Source: Amphiduros pacificus (taxonomy: Eukaryota > Annelida > Polychaeta > Phyllodocida > Hesionidae). From it: DNA of 64,000 nt. The stretch is from the NCBI GenBank assembly GCA_949316495.1, contig OX439000.1:54660220-54724219 (forward strand), given 5' to 3'. The notes beneath the pieces were generated by a model, which did not search any database, was not told the origin of the DNA, and saw nothing but the letters and a program-made list of their open reading frames with translations. This document shows positions 23,960 to 35,509 of this stretch, piece by piece. The translations under genes and the position numbers were made by a program. The first letter of the stretch is position 1, and each line of letters starts with the position of its first letter.

Positions 23960-25270
23960 TTGAGAGATCTGCCTCGCTGATGAATTTCCCAGTGCATGCG
24001 TCGTACAGTAATTATTGGCAAGGTAGCTCTCGGGCATGTCCCAGTACAAATGTATGAACAATACATGGACAAACCAGGAAAACATGGTATAGCAAAGCTT
24101 TAATTGTATTTTCCTTACTTCTCATGTGAATAGTATGAATGCGGGTAATCATGTTTCAACATGGGTCAAACTTTATATTTGGCCTTTTGTGTTGTAAAAT
24201 GCACTCCGGGAAACATGTCACAGAAGTATGATATTTATCAATCAATTTAGATTCAGGCATTTTATCACAATGAGTGACATATTACTTTGTTTTCACATAA
24301 TATTTCGGGTGGTTTTCACAACTGAGAAGTCCATTTAGATGTTGCCAAACAATGACAAAGCATTACTTCATCCAAATTGAAGTAAGTCTGAGAAAAACAT
24401 GTTTTGCTTCACAATAAGGTACATGCCGCCTGGGGTAGCCTCCTTCGCTTAACCCAATCCTTGGCTCTCACTATATTCAGTTATGTTAGATTTATGTATT
24501 GAGAAGTGCATGTAATGGAGGAGGGGACACAATTTATCATATCTTGGTAAAATGAGACAGATATAGGAATGGCTGATTTTTTAAGGTTAGTACAAAGACG
24601 GTCACGTTGTCCCCATAACCTGCCAAGGCGTCGATATTTCTCTGTGATCTATGGATTTAGAATAATCTGATACAACCTTCTATGATATTTTAATGAAATC
24701 ATCAAATGTATATTTCATACATGATGATAAAAGCTGTATATTATCTGAGTTATGAAAACATAATTATTGATTTAAAAAAAGATTTAACCTCGTTCTTATT
24801 GAATATCTTTCAAAATGTGTAATGGCTAAATTCGTGAAAGAGACGATCCATATATCAAAGTGACTCCATCAAAAGAACATATTCATAATCTTCGGAGTAA
24901 ATCAACCTTTAATGAAATGTTATACTTGCGAATTTGATTTGATTAATATTAAAGTGGCTTTTTATGAGCTTCATAGAATGGACTTCCTGTTATGGAATAT
25001 ACTATAAACGTGGAACTAATATCATTGTTAAAAGAGATGACTGTGGTTAAGATGGTGGTCATGTGTTTACTTTATTTGTTCTGTCAATGAACAATAAAAT
25101 AGAGTAAAAAACTGATAATTTTTTATACCTAGACAATAGTCTTCCATTACACATAGATGGTAATTATTTACCCCTTAACAAAATGTGCACTTTTTTTCAT
25201 ATAAAAATTTGTCATCTTCAGCTGATACAAATGCACTTGTTGCTGGTCTCATCTAGAGACGGAACGCGGT

Positions 25271-26196
25271 CTCACCTGTTACTGGCTTACATCTACATCT
25301 ATAAGTTTACTTGGCAAAACCAATTGGCATCCCGCTGAGAGTGCAAGTTTGCACTAAGGGGTGCAGCTGGTACACACCAGCTGCTTGTTGCCAACCTTTA
25401 TACTCTGGCCAGGGAGTTCCTGAAGGATGCCGAACTACCTGGTTCCAATGTAGTAAATTTAGGGGGAAGATTATTCCAGTCAGTCACTGCCCTTGGAAAA
25501 TAGCTGTATTTATAAGGGTCAAAGCTTGTCGCCATTTCGATGTAGCGATTTCCATTTTTTTCCATGTAGGAGCTGATTTCATTTTGACATGTTCTGGAAG
25601 TTTCAAAGCTATTTCACCATGTATAGCCTTGTACAATAAAACCAGCCTCTGTGTCCTTCTTCTCCCTGCTAGTGAATCCAATTTTAGGTCTTCCATGATT
25701 TTTGTTACAGTGCCTGTTTCTCTCTTCCAGTTGCCAGACACAAATCTAGCAGCTCGTCTTTGAACTGATTCTATGCGGTCTATATCTTTTTTGAGGTAAG
25801 GGTCCCACACACTTGATGCATATTCTAAGTGAGGGCGCACAAGTGTATTGTAGGCAGCCTCTTTGATATTTCCTGGGCACATATTGAAATTTCTTCCTAC
25901 AAATCCCAGTACTTGATTTGCTTTGCAGACAATGTTGTTGATATGTTCATCCCATTTCATATTTGTTTGGAGCTCAACTCCCAGGTATGGATGATGTTCA
26001 ACATGTTGCAAGATGTGACCATTTAATGTAGATTTTCTTGTATCAAGAGCTTGGCTTTTTTTCTTGCAGCTCAGGGTGTAGCATTTGTTAGCATTGAAGT
26101 CCATTTGCCACTCACTTGACCATTCCTTGAGCATATTTAGGTCTTCTTGCAGTTTTACTATATTCTATATAGGAGGCTGTCATCAGAAAAGAGCCT
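25271..26196 (-). mobile_element. LINE reverse transcriptase, C-terminal half (Jockey/CR1-like), 5' side displaced
   Basis: Read on the minus strand, the fragment begins with the RT catalytic motif as FSDDSLLYR (about 26160-26196) and continues with LKEWSSEWQMDFNANKC, YLGVELQTNMKWDEHI, RPHLEYASSVWDP and IESVQRRAARFVSG. It ends with TDWNNLPPKF and NSLARV in another frame. These are conserved landmarks of the RT C-terminal region in Jockey/CR1-type LINEs. At least two frame changes separate the blocks (after LLYR and before YFPRAVTDWNNL), so it is dead. Its N-terminal half lies at 31481-32260, on the far side of a 5.3-kb insertion. Confidence 0.88.
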
Positions 26197-29100
26197 TAGG
26201 GAAAACTATTGACAAGGATAATGTGTTCATGTCTCACATGCTGTCTGCAGTGTAAAACCAAACACCAACTGAATTTCTAGTAGTATCTAATTTATAACTC
26301 AGCAAATAAAAATGTCAACTAGAATTTGTCAAGAATTGTCAAGAAATGGATCTCTTCCCCAATGTAACTTACAAACCAACATTGGCTGATATCTTGGCTT
26401 GTAGTGAACATATTTTCACTCTGAAAAGACCAAACAGTATCTAAACAACCTCAGGATCATGGAAATATAGATATCTAAGAGATCTGAATGTTGAATAGTA
26501 CCATAAAAGTGTAAAAAACGGCAGGCGGGATTTACACAATTTTTTGACATTTTATACCCTCTCATGTCACTTACAATCCAAAATTTGCTTATATCTTAGT
26601 TTGCAGTGAACATATTTTCACTCTGAAAAATCCTAACAGTATCTAAAGAACCTCAGCATCATGGAAATATAGATATCTAAGAGATCTGAATGTTGAATAG
26701 TACCATAAAGGTGTAAAAAACGGCAGGCGCGATTTTAATGTTTTATACCTTTTTTGTCACTTAAAATTCCCATCCAGGATTTGCTAATATCTTGGCTTGT
26801 AGTGAACATATTTTCACTCTAAAAAGTCCTAACAGTATCTAAACAACCTCAGGATCATGGAAATATAGATATCTAAGAGATCCGAATGTTCAATAGTACC
26901 ACAAAGGTGTAAAAAATGGCAGGCGCGATTTTAATTAATGTTTTATACCATTCTTGTCACTTCCCATCCAGGATTTGCTAATATCTTGGCTTGTAGTGAA
27001 CATATTTTCACTCTGAAAAGACCAAACAGTATCTGAACAACCTCAGGATCATGGATATAGAGATATCTAAGAGATCTGTATGTTAAATAGTACCATAAAG
27101 GTGTAAAAAACGGCAGGCGCAATTTTAATGTTTTATATCTTTCTTGTCACTTCCCATGCAAGATTTGCTAATATCTTGGCTTGTAGTGAACATATTTTCA
27201 CTCTGTAAAGTCCTAACAGAATCTAAACAACCTCAAGATCATGGAAATAGAGCTATCTAAGAGATCCGAATGTTGAATAGTACCATAAAGGTGTAAAAAA
27301 CGGCAGGCGCGATTTTAATGTTTTATACATTTCTTTTCACTTCCCATCCAAGATTTGCTAATATCTTGGCTAGTAGTGAACATATTTTCACTCTGAAAAG
27401 TCCTAACAGTATCTAAACAACCTCAGGAACATGGAAATAGAGATATCTAAGAGATTTGTACAGTAAATCGTACCATAAAGGTGTAAAAAACGGCAGGCGC
27501 AATTTTAATGTTTTATACCATTCTTGTCACTTCCCATCCAAGATTTGCTAATATCTTGGCTTGTAGTGAACATATTTTCACTCTGAAAAGACCAAACAGT
27601 ATCTAAACAACCTCAGGATCATGGAAATAGAGATATCTAAGAGATCTGTATGATAAATAGTACCATATAGGTGTAAAAAACGGCAGGCGCAATTTTAATG
27701 TTTTATACCATTCTTGTCACTTCCCATCCAAGATTTGCTAATATCTTGGCTTGTAGTGAACATATTTTCACTTTGAAAAGCCCTAACAGTATCTAAACAA
27801 TGTCAGGATCATGGTAATATAGATATCTAAGAGATCTGAATGTTGACTAGTACCATAAAAGTATAAAAAAACGGCAGGCGGGATTTACACAATTTTTTGA
27901 CGTACATTTTATACCCTCTCATGTCACTTACAATCCAAGATTTGCTTATATCTTAGTTTGCAGTGAACATATTTTCACTCTGAAAAGTCCTAACAGTATC
28001 TAAAGAACCTCAGCATCATGGAAATATAGATATCTAAGAGATCTGAATGTTGAATAGTACCATAAAGGTGTAAAAAATGGCAGGCGCGATTTTAATGTTT
28101 TATATCTTTCTTGTCACTTCAAATCCAAGATTTGCTAATATCTTGGCTTGTAGTGAACATATTTTCACTCTGAAAAGACCAAACAGTATCTAAACAACCT
28201 CAGGATCATGGAAATAGAGATATCTAAGAGATCTGAATGTTGAATAGTACCATAAAGGTGTAAAAAACGCCAGGCGCGATTTTAATGTTTTATACATTTC
28301 TTGTCACTTCCCATCCAAGATTTGCTAATATCTTGGCTTGTAGTGAACATATTTTCACTCTGAAAAGTCCTAACAGTATCTAAACAACCTCAGGAACATG
28401 GAAATAGAGATATCTAAGAGATTTGTACAGTAAATCGTACCATAAAGGTGTAAAAAACGGCAGGCGCAATTTTAATGTTTTATACCATTCTTGTCACTTC
28501 CCATCCAAGATTTGCTAATATCTTGGCTTGTAGTGAACATATTTTCACTCTGAAAAGACCAAACAGTATCTAAACAACCTCAGGATCATGGAAATAGAGA
28601 TATCTAAGAGATCTGAATGTTGAATAGTACCATAAAGGAGTAAAAAACGGCAGGCGCGATTTTAATGTTTTATACATTTCTTGTCACTTCCCATCCAAGA
28701 TTTGCTAATATCTTGGCTTGTAATGAACATATTATCACTCTGAAAAGTCCTAACAGTATCTAAACAACCTCAGGATCATGGAAATAGAGATATCTAAGAG
28801 ATCTGTATGATAAATAGTACCATATAGGTGTAAAAAACGGCAGGCGCAATTTTAATGTTTTATACCATTCTTGTCACTTCCCATCCAAGATTTGCTAATA
28901 TCTTGGCTTGTAGTGAACATATTTTCACTTTGAAAAGCCCTAACAGTATCTAAACAATGTCAGGATCATGGTAATATAGATATCTAAGAGATCTGAATGT
29001 TGACTAGTACCATAAAAGTATAAAAAAACGGCAGGCGGGATTTACACAATTTTTTGACGTACATTTTATACCCTCTCATGTCACTTACAATCCAAGATTT

Positions 29101-31480
29101 GCTTATATCTTAGTTTGCAGTGAACATATTTTCACTCTGAAAAGTCCTAACAGTATCTAAAGAACCTCAGCATCATGGAAATATAGATATCTAAGAGATC
29201 TGAATGTTGAATAGGACCATAAAGGTGTAAAAAATGGCAGGCGCGATTTTAATGTTTTATATCTTTCTTGTCACTTCAAATCCAAGATTTGCTAATATCT
29301 TGGCTTGTAGTGAACATATTTTCACTCTGAAAAGACCAAACAGTATCTAAACAACCTCAGGATCATGGAAATAGAGATATCTAAGAGATCTGAATGTTGA
29401 ATAGTACCATAAAGGTGTAAAAAACGCCAGGCGCGATTTTAATGTTTTATACATTTCTTGTCACTTCCCATCCAAGATTTGCTAATATCTTGGCTTGTAG
29501 TGAACATATTTTCACTCTGAAAAGACCAAACAGTATCGATCTAAACAACCTCAGGATCATGGATATAGAGATATCTAAGAGATCTGTATGGTAAATAGTA
29601 CCATAAAGGTGTAAAAAACGGCAGGCGCGATTTTAATGTTTTATATCTTTCTTGTCACTTCAAATCCAAGATTTGCTAATATCTTGGCTTGTAGTGAACA
29701 TATTTTCACTCTGAAAAGACCAAACAGTATCTAAACAACCTCAGGATCATGGAAATAGAGATATCTAAGAGATCTGAATGTTGAATAGTACCATAAAGGT
29801 GTAAAAAACGGCAGGCGCGATTTTAATGTTTTATACATTTCTTGTCACTTCCCATCCAAGATTTGCTAATATCTTGGCTTGTAGTGAACATATTTTCACC
29901 CTGAAAAGACCAAACAGTATCTAAACAACCTCAGGATCATGGATATAGAGATATCTAAGAGATCTGTATGGTAAATAGTATAAAGGTGTAAAAAACGGCA
30001 GGCGCAATTTTAATGTTTTATATCTTTCTTGTCACTTCAAATCCAAGATTTGCTAATATCTTGGCTTGTAGTGAACATATTTTCACTCTGAAAAGACCAA
30101 ACAGTATCTAAACAACCTCAGGATCATGGAAATAGAGATATCTAAGAGATCTGAATGTTGAATAGTACCATAAAGGTGTAAAAAACGGCAGGCGCGATTT
30201 TAATGTTTTATACATTTCTTGTCACTTCCCATCCAAGATTTGCTAATATCTTGGCTTGTAATGAACATATTTTCACTCTGAAAAGTCCTAACAGTATCTA
30301 AACAACCTCAGGATCATGGAAATAGAGATATCTAAGAGATCTGTATGATAAATAGTACCATATAGGTGTAAAAAAACGGCAGGCGCAATTTTAATGTTTT
30401 ATACCATTCTTGTCACTTCCCATCCAAGATTTGCTAATATCTTGGCTTGTAGTGAACATATTTTCACTTTGAAAAGCCCTAACAGTATCTAAACAATGTC
30501 AGGATCATGGTAATATAGATATCTAAGAGATCTGAATGTTGACTAGTACCATAAAAGTATAAAAAAACGGCAGGCGGGATTTACACAATTTTTTGACGTA
30601 CATTTTATACCCTCTCATGTCACTTACAATCCAAGATTTGCTTATATCTTAGTTTGCAGTGAACATATTTTCACTCTGAAAAGTCCTAACAGTATCTAAA
30701 GAACCTCAGCATCATGGAAATATAGATATCGAAGAGATCTGAATGTTGAATAGTACCATAAAGGTGTAAAAAATGGCAGGCGCGATTTTAATGTTTTATA
30801 CATTTCTTGTCACTTCCCATCCAGGATTTGCTAATATCTTGGCTTGTAGTGAACATATTTTCACTCTGAAAAGTCCTTACAGTATCTGAACAACCTGAGG
30901 AACATGCAAATAGAGATATCTTGTCACTTACAATGCAATATATAATATCCTGATGTAGTAATTTATCAATTTTTAAGTCCTCAAATAAAGTCCTCAAATG
31001 CACATTTTCCAATGTTGTATGCATATGTGCATATATGCAATTCCAAGAGCTACTAATCATAGAATCTGAAGTAATTTTACATATTTGTTTGTCCTTTCAT
31101 GTGAAGCTCTTTATGTAACATGTATAAAAAAAATCCCTATTCTCATTTACATATACGAATATATGATCAAAATGTCCAAGTTGAAAAATACAATTAACCA
31201 TAATATTGATTAAAGGTGATATGAATATATACTGATATTAACAATATAAATACAATATTGTAAAGACATTCAACAATCTTTACAACATTGTTTATGAACT
31301 GATATGTGCAATTTGATATATTTGGTAAAATACAACATATTTAAGCATTGTAAATAAGTAAATGGTATTTACAAAATTGTTTATTAGCTGAAAGATCTTC
31401 ATTGGTCTTTACAATGGAAAAACAATACATGTTTATTTTTGTAAATCTTATTTTTCGGGCAGTGTTATGTTTAATATTTT
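26197..31480. mobile_element. Satellite-carrying element interrupting the LINE, copy 1
   Basis: A ~5.3-kb block lies exactly between the two halves of the LINE RT. It starts AGGGAAAACTATTGACAAGG, has a ~200-bp leader, a tandem array of ~190-bp units, then a ~550-bp tail that ends near TTTTTCGGGCAGTG. The same leader and tail bracket a four-unit array at 41534-42820, so leader, array and tail move as one unit. Neither end shows a convincing terminal inverted repeat. The tail carries an inverted ATTTACAAAA/TTTTGTAAAT pair. No protein is encoded; the class is unknown, with a Helitron/Helentron-like non-autonomous element the closest analogy. Confidence 0.75.
26390..30930. repeat. ~190-bp satellite array, about 23-24 units
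   Basis: Units share GATTTGCTAATATCTTGGCT, GTGAACATATTTTCACTCTG, AGTATCTAAACAACCTCAGG, ATCTAAGAGATCTG and AAAAACGGCAGGCG. The last motif recurs near 26512, 26712, 26909, 27101, 27291, 27481, 27671, 27861, 28069, 28259 and onward to 30765, mostly 190 bp apart. A longer ~208-bp variant with GGGATTTACACAATTTTTTG recurs near 26520, 27870, 29030 and 30570, preceded each later time by the same neighbouring variants, which indicates higher-order blocks. Confidence 0.93.
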
Positions 31481-32260
31481 AGCTTCTCTCCAATGTCATT
31501 GATGTAGAGTAGAAATAGTATTGGTCCAAGTACTGTACCCTGAGGCACTCCAGATTTAACATGGACAGGGTCAGATTCATCACCGTCAATAACTACCCTC
31601 TGTTCACGGTTTGTAAGCCAGTTTTTTATCCATGAACTGACCTGCCCTGAGATTCCGTAATGCTCGAGCTTGTGATTCAGCCGTTCATGGCAGACTGTGT
31701 CAAAGGCTTTACTAAAGTCGAGAATGAGCATGTCAACATTTTGCCCATCATTTCTAGCCTTGAGTATATCCTGTAAGGTTGTGATTAACTGAGTTTCACA
31801 TGAGTGACCTGTCCTGAATCTATGCTGAAAATTTACCAGGATATTGTAAAGTTCGCAGTGATTCATCATGTGTCTGACAATTATATGCTCCAAAATCTTA
31901 CAGGGGACAGATGTCAAAGAAACTGGTCTGTAGTTTGCAGCACAACTTTTATCTCCTTTTTTAAAGACTGCAACTATATTTGCTGTGCGCCATGCTTTTG
32001 GGACTTCTACTTTGTCGAGTGAATTCAATGTCAGGTAAATTGAGTAGCCCAAGGACATATTCATTGTGGGATTCTCTGAACTTATGTTTTATGTGTTTCC
32101 TAAGGTTTCTGAATTTTCTACAGTCAGAATCATTTTTAGTTTTTTCAGCCTTGTTGTATAGTCTTTGTTTTCTTCTTATTTGTCTCTTGATTTCCTTTGT
32201 CATCCATGGCACATCCCATCTACCAGTTATTTTCTTAAAGGTATTAAGCATCAATTCTAC
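31481..32260 (-). mobile_element. LINE reverse transcriptase, N-terminal half
   Basis: On the minus strand, a pre-RT block (PWMTKEIKRQIRRKQRLYNK, KFRNLRKHIKHKFRESHNEY) is followed in another frame by RT motifs: VPKAWRTANIVAVFKKGDK, NYRPVSLTS, FRTGHSCETQL, LDFSKAFDTV (catalytic motif A), and SGVPQGTVLGPILFLLYIND (motif B). About 60-100 residues normally present between the pre-RT block and RT are missing. The frame stops just past NDIGEKL, where the inserted element begins; the DD motif resumes at 26196. This half and 25271-26196 are clearly one LINE copy. Confidence 0.9.
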
Positions 32261-32350
32261 AATTTGGTGTATTCAAAGCTTTGCCACATATATGAACATC
32301 ATCACAGGACTTTCCACCGAGGAAACCAGAGATGAAATAACATCTACTTC

Positions 32351-32575
32351 CAGGTGATGTTCGTCTTAGTCATTTTGCTGGAGAAAGATCTTGGCTCATG
32401 ATTGAACGCTTTGATGTGCAGATTGACTGGATGCAGCTCCCTCCCCAGATTGGATGGGAGTTCCATCATATGATAGATTCAAGAATCTAGTGGATGGACT
32501 AGAAGTGGTAACTGACTGTGCAGAAAGGTCTATTAAAGACGTGACTGAGTATGCAGACAAGGAAGTATGCTAGAA
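32351..32575 (+). other. Coding-like fragment of an uncharacterised repeat-associated protein
   Basis: Translated blocks include SHFAGERSWLMIERFD, DWMQLPPQIGWEFH and, in a shifted frame, LVDGLEVVTDCAERSIKDV followed by TEYADKE. The pattern 'VV-D-AER-(A/S)-(V/I)-K-D-(I/V)' recalls a protein family seen repeatedly in repeat-associated frames of marine invertebrates whose function I cannot name. It is broken, and adjoins the LINE remnant. Confidence 0.35.
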
Positions 32576-32714
32576 CAAGGAATTTTCAGTAAGTTTAGTT
32601 CAAATTTGGTGTGAATCGGACAATCAGAAGTCAGATTGATGATTTGCGGTTAGCGCCTGAGCGATATTAGGGCAACTTACGTAATCGAGCCCGAAAAGGC
32701 ACATCTTTGCATTA

Positions 32715-32970
32715 AGTTGTGGTAAAAAAATTGTTCATGTACCAAATTAAATGATTTTAAAAGATGAATCAAGATAATATTTCATTGTGTGTTTTTTTTT
32801 TGTTTATTTGAATTTTTGTTTTGTTTATTTGAATTTTTGTTTTGTTTGTTGTAATTTTTGTTTTGTTTATTTGAATTTTTGTTCTGTTTGTTGACAGTTT
32901 TGGTTGGTTTGTTATTTTTTTTTCTCATCCGTGTTACATATGGATCACCACTTTTTCTTGTTTATCATGT
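32715..32970. repeat. Uninterrupted copy of the repeat split at 1-61 / 2278-2400
   Basis: AGTTGTGGTA...TTGTTCATGTACCAAATTAAATG matches positions 1-40 in short pieces, and CATCCGTGTTACATATGGA plus CACCACTTTTTCTTGTTTA matches about 2353-2390. In between is a T-rich tract built from TTTGTTTATTTGAATTTT. It lacks the 2.2-kb element and so represents the empty site. Confidence 0.8.
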
Positions 32971-33477
32971 GAGTGCGTTTTTGCGTTTATATGCATGTGC
33001 GTTTATATGTATGTGCCTTTATATGCATATGTGTTTGTCAGAAATTTGCATTTGGAATGTTGCACAATATATTTACCTGATTGTCAGAAGCATGTGTTTA
33101 ACGTTTTTCTCATAAATTATCTTAAAGTGGGACATCTTTAAGAGAGCATATGCCGAAACATAATGCGCAATCGGTTTTTTTTTCACGACAATTTCACATG
33201 GATCGAGAAAACACATTATTAAGAATATTACCTTTTGAAGTGAGAGACCACAAGTGATATCGATTTACAGTACAGAGCAGTTTTGGTGTATCCAGCTATT
33301 TTGAACTGATATACCATTGGACCTGGTGATGTCTCTGTCCGAACGCATATGTTGATGATTTACTTTCTTTGATCAGATTGCCGAATGAAAATCTGAAATC
33401 AGCTTTGTCATAACAGATCACTTTTTGTCAGATATTTGATAGGTTTACTCTATATTTATTGCCTTTTTGTTTGTTTG

Positions 33478-33775
33478 GAGTTCTATTTCAGTCATTTTAT
33501 CACGGGACTCACTTGTGGCAGATTTGGTCCTGTCTCATGGCACAGGTCCTTGACATGACAACCCACCCAGTCACAGATTTACAAGGACAAGGGCTTAACC
33601 CATCATGCACGGGCCTCAGCTCATATAAAAAATTGTTCATAACTCCGTTGTTGTCGGACGTCCGTACTTTACACATCGGCTGACATTTGGCTCGTCACAG
33701 AGAAATTGGTGCTAGCTAATAAGCTCCAATCAACTGCGCCAACCTGGGGATCAATGGCTCGACAATTCCATCACC
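33478..33775 (-). mobile_element. tRNA-derived SINE, minus-strand copy
   Basis: On the minus strand it reads GGCGCAGTTGATTGGAGC (box A region), TGAGCTGAGGC, TTGTCCTTGTAAATCTGTGA, CATGTCAAGGACCTG and AAAATGACTGAAAT. This is collinear with the plus-strand copy at 34925-35275. Confidence 0.75.
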
Positions 33776-34924
33776 ATTAAAAATTGTTATGGCAAAAGTG
33801 CCTTGTATTTACAGTACAGACTTTTCTATAAATTGTACCTGACACAGGAATTTTAATCTGATATATCTCTTTGTTATACTTCAAAGACTTTTAATAAATC
33901 GCATGATCAGCATTGTTCTGTTAATGGCGCTTCTTATATATTACATAATAAATCCTTTTATCCTGCTTTCCTCAGTCAGTTTGCATTCATATTAGATTTA
34001 CCGTCGATGATTTCAAAGTATGCTGCGCATTGCAGCTGTAGTTATGGTGTTTGATCGTGTTGCTCGGTGCAGTTCGATGTTTGGAACGTTTCTGACAGTG
34101 GTTATACCATAGCAATACTGATCATCTTAATGTAATATTAATGTAGAAAAGGGAAATGCTAACAGTTAGCTTCTTATTGCCAAGTATGCCTTGTTCATGT
34201 GATTATGACTGGTTCCAACCTCGCTGATCAGCTGTGGTAATTGCCAGCTTGGCCTATCCCATATCGTGGACAGGACGTTGCAGTATTGACGCAAAGGAGG
34301 GTCTGGTACTCCCAACCTTGGACAATAATCCCAGTCCGAACAAACAAAGGACAGCTGAACAGCTTGCTGATTGGTGTGACACGATTCATCTCACTGAGAG
34401 TGGTCAGGGAGAGCCAGCCTCCGGCATGGACATGTCTACCGCTTGGTAACTCATTAGCAGAAATGAGTTAATGCCAATCAGGCACTTGGATATGTACCAA
34501 TCAGACTGTGTGACTGTAATAATGGTGCAATACAACTCAGCCCTTTTGTTTGACTGGCGCGTGCAACTGAGCGAGAATTCTATGGACACCCAACCCATGT
34601 ACCACGAAATGCGACCTTTCCACTGACTGACAGTTGCATGCATCTAAAAGTGGCTGCTTTATGATTAGGAATATATGTACATATACATAGAGATTTAAAA
34701 CATTCCGATACACATTTGAAGAAAACATCTCAACGTGGTGTACGTTACATTGTTACAGAGAACATAGTATCCACCAGATATGACCGACCCCGACAGTCTT
34801 GGAGGGTTAGTGCACTTTATATACTCAACTTTATGTTGTCTGTGAATGGACAAAATAACAATCTTTTTGTGCTTTTGATGTCATGTACCTATTTAATGTT
34901 CTAAGAGATTCGGTGGTGATCAGG
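33776..34924. other. Spacer between two SINE copies
   Basis: Mixed sequence with a GC-richer patch at 34200-34450. Overlapping short frames there lack protein-like composition or splice signals. No gene is supported. Confidence 0.5.
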
Positions 34925-35275
34925 CCACGGGCCGAGGCGCAGTTGGTTAGAGCACCAGCTTATTAGCACCAGTTCCTCTGTGGTGATCCAAAGGTCGTGG
35001 ATTCTATCCCCGGCCGTGCCGAGATTGAATTTATGATACAATTTCACACATGAGCTGAGGCTCTTGTCAAAAGGTTAACCCGTTGTCCTTGTAAATCTGT
35101 GACCCGGTTGCCATGTCAAGGACCTGCGACAGTGAGACAGCACTATATCTGCTATAAGTAGGTCTCATCACGAAATGACTGAAATAATGTTGAAAGTGAT
35201 GTTAAACCCCAAACAAACAAACTCATCACGAAATGACTGCATTAATGTTGAAAGTGATGTAAACCCCAAACAAAT
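34925..35275 (+). mobile_element. tRNA-derived SINE with duplicated tail
   Basis: Box A (AGGCGCAGTTGG, 34936) and box B-like GGATTCTATCC head the element. A central region holds TTGTCCTTGTAAATCTGTGA and CATGTCAAGGACCTG. The tail ATGTTGAAAGTGATGTTAAA with CCCCAAACAAACAAA occurs twice in tandem (about 35160-35222 and 35222-35280). The tail type is common in mollusc SINEs. Confidence 0.8.
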
Positions 35276-35324
35276 AAATAAGAGGTTCGTCATGTCATGT
35301 CATCGCAAAAATATTATCACAAAA

Positions 35325-35480
35325 ATGTCATTTAAAAAATATCATCACAACAATATCATCACAACAATATCATCACAACAATATCATCACAACAATATCA
35401 GCACAACAATATCAGCACAACAAGATCATTACAACAAAATCATCACAAAATATCATCACAAAATATCATCACATATTGCC
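35325..35480. repeat. Minisatellite, ~14-bp unit CATCACAACAATAT
   Basis: The unit repeats about ten times with small changes. The 109-codon frame across it is low-complexity (ITTISSQQYHHNN) and not a gene. Confidence 0.85.
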
Positions 35481-35509
35481 ATAAAAAGATATTTGTATCA
35501 GTAAGAACT

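Noticed and set aside
25311-25763. 150-codon plus-strand frame
   Set aside because: Antisense shadow of the LINE RT C-terminal half.
26390-30930. A CRISPR-like array
   Set aside because: The 190-bp repeat has no spacer/direct-repeat alternation and the genome is plainly eukaryotic.
34234-34471. Two overlapping 71-76-codon frames
   Set aside because: Overlapping frames in a GC-richer patch with no splice sites, family match or codon bias.
35175-35504. 109-codon frame
   Set aside because: Runs from a SINE tail into the ~14-bp minisatellite; low complexity.
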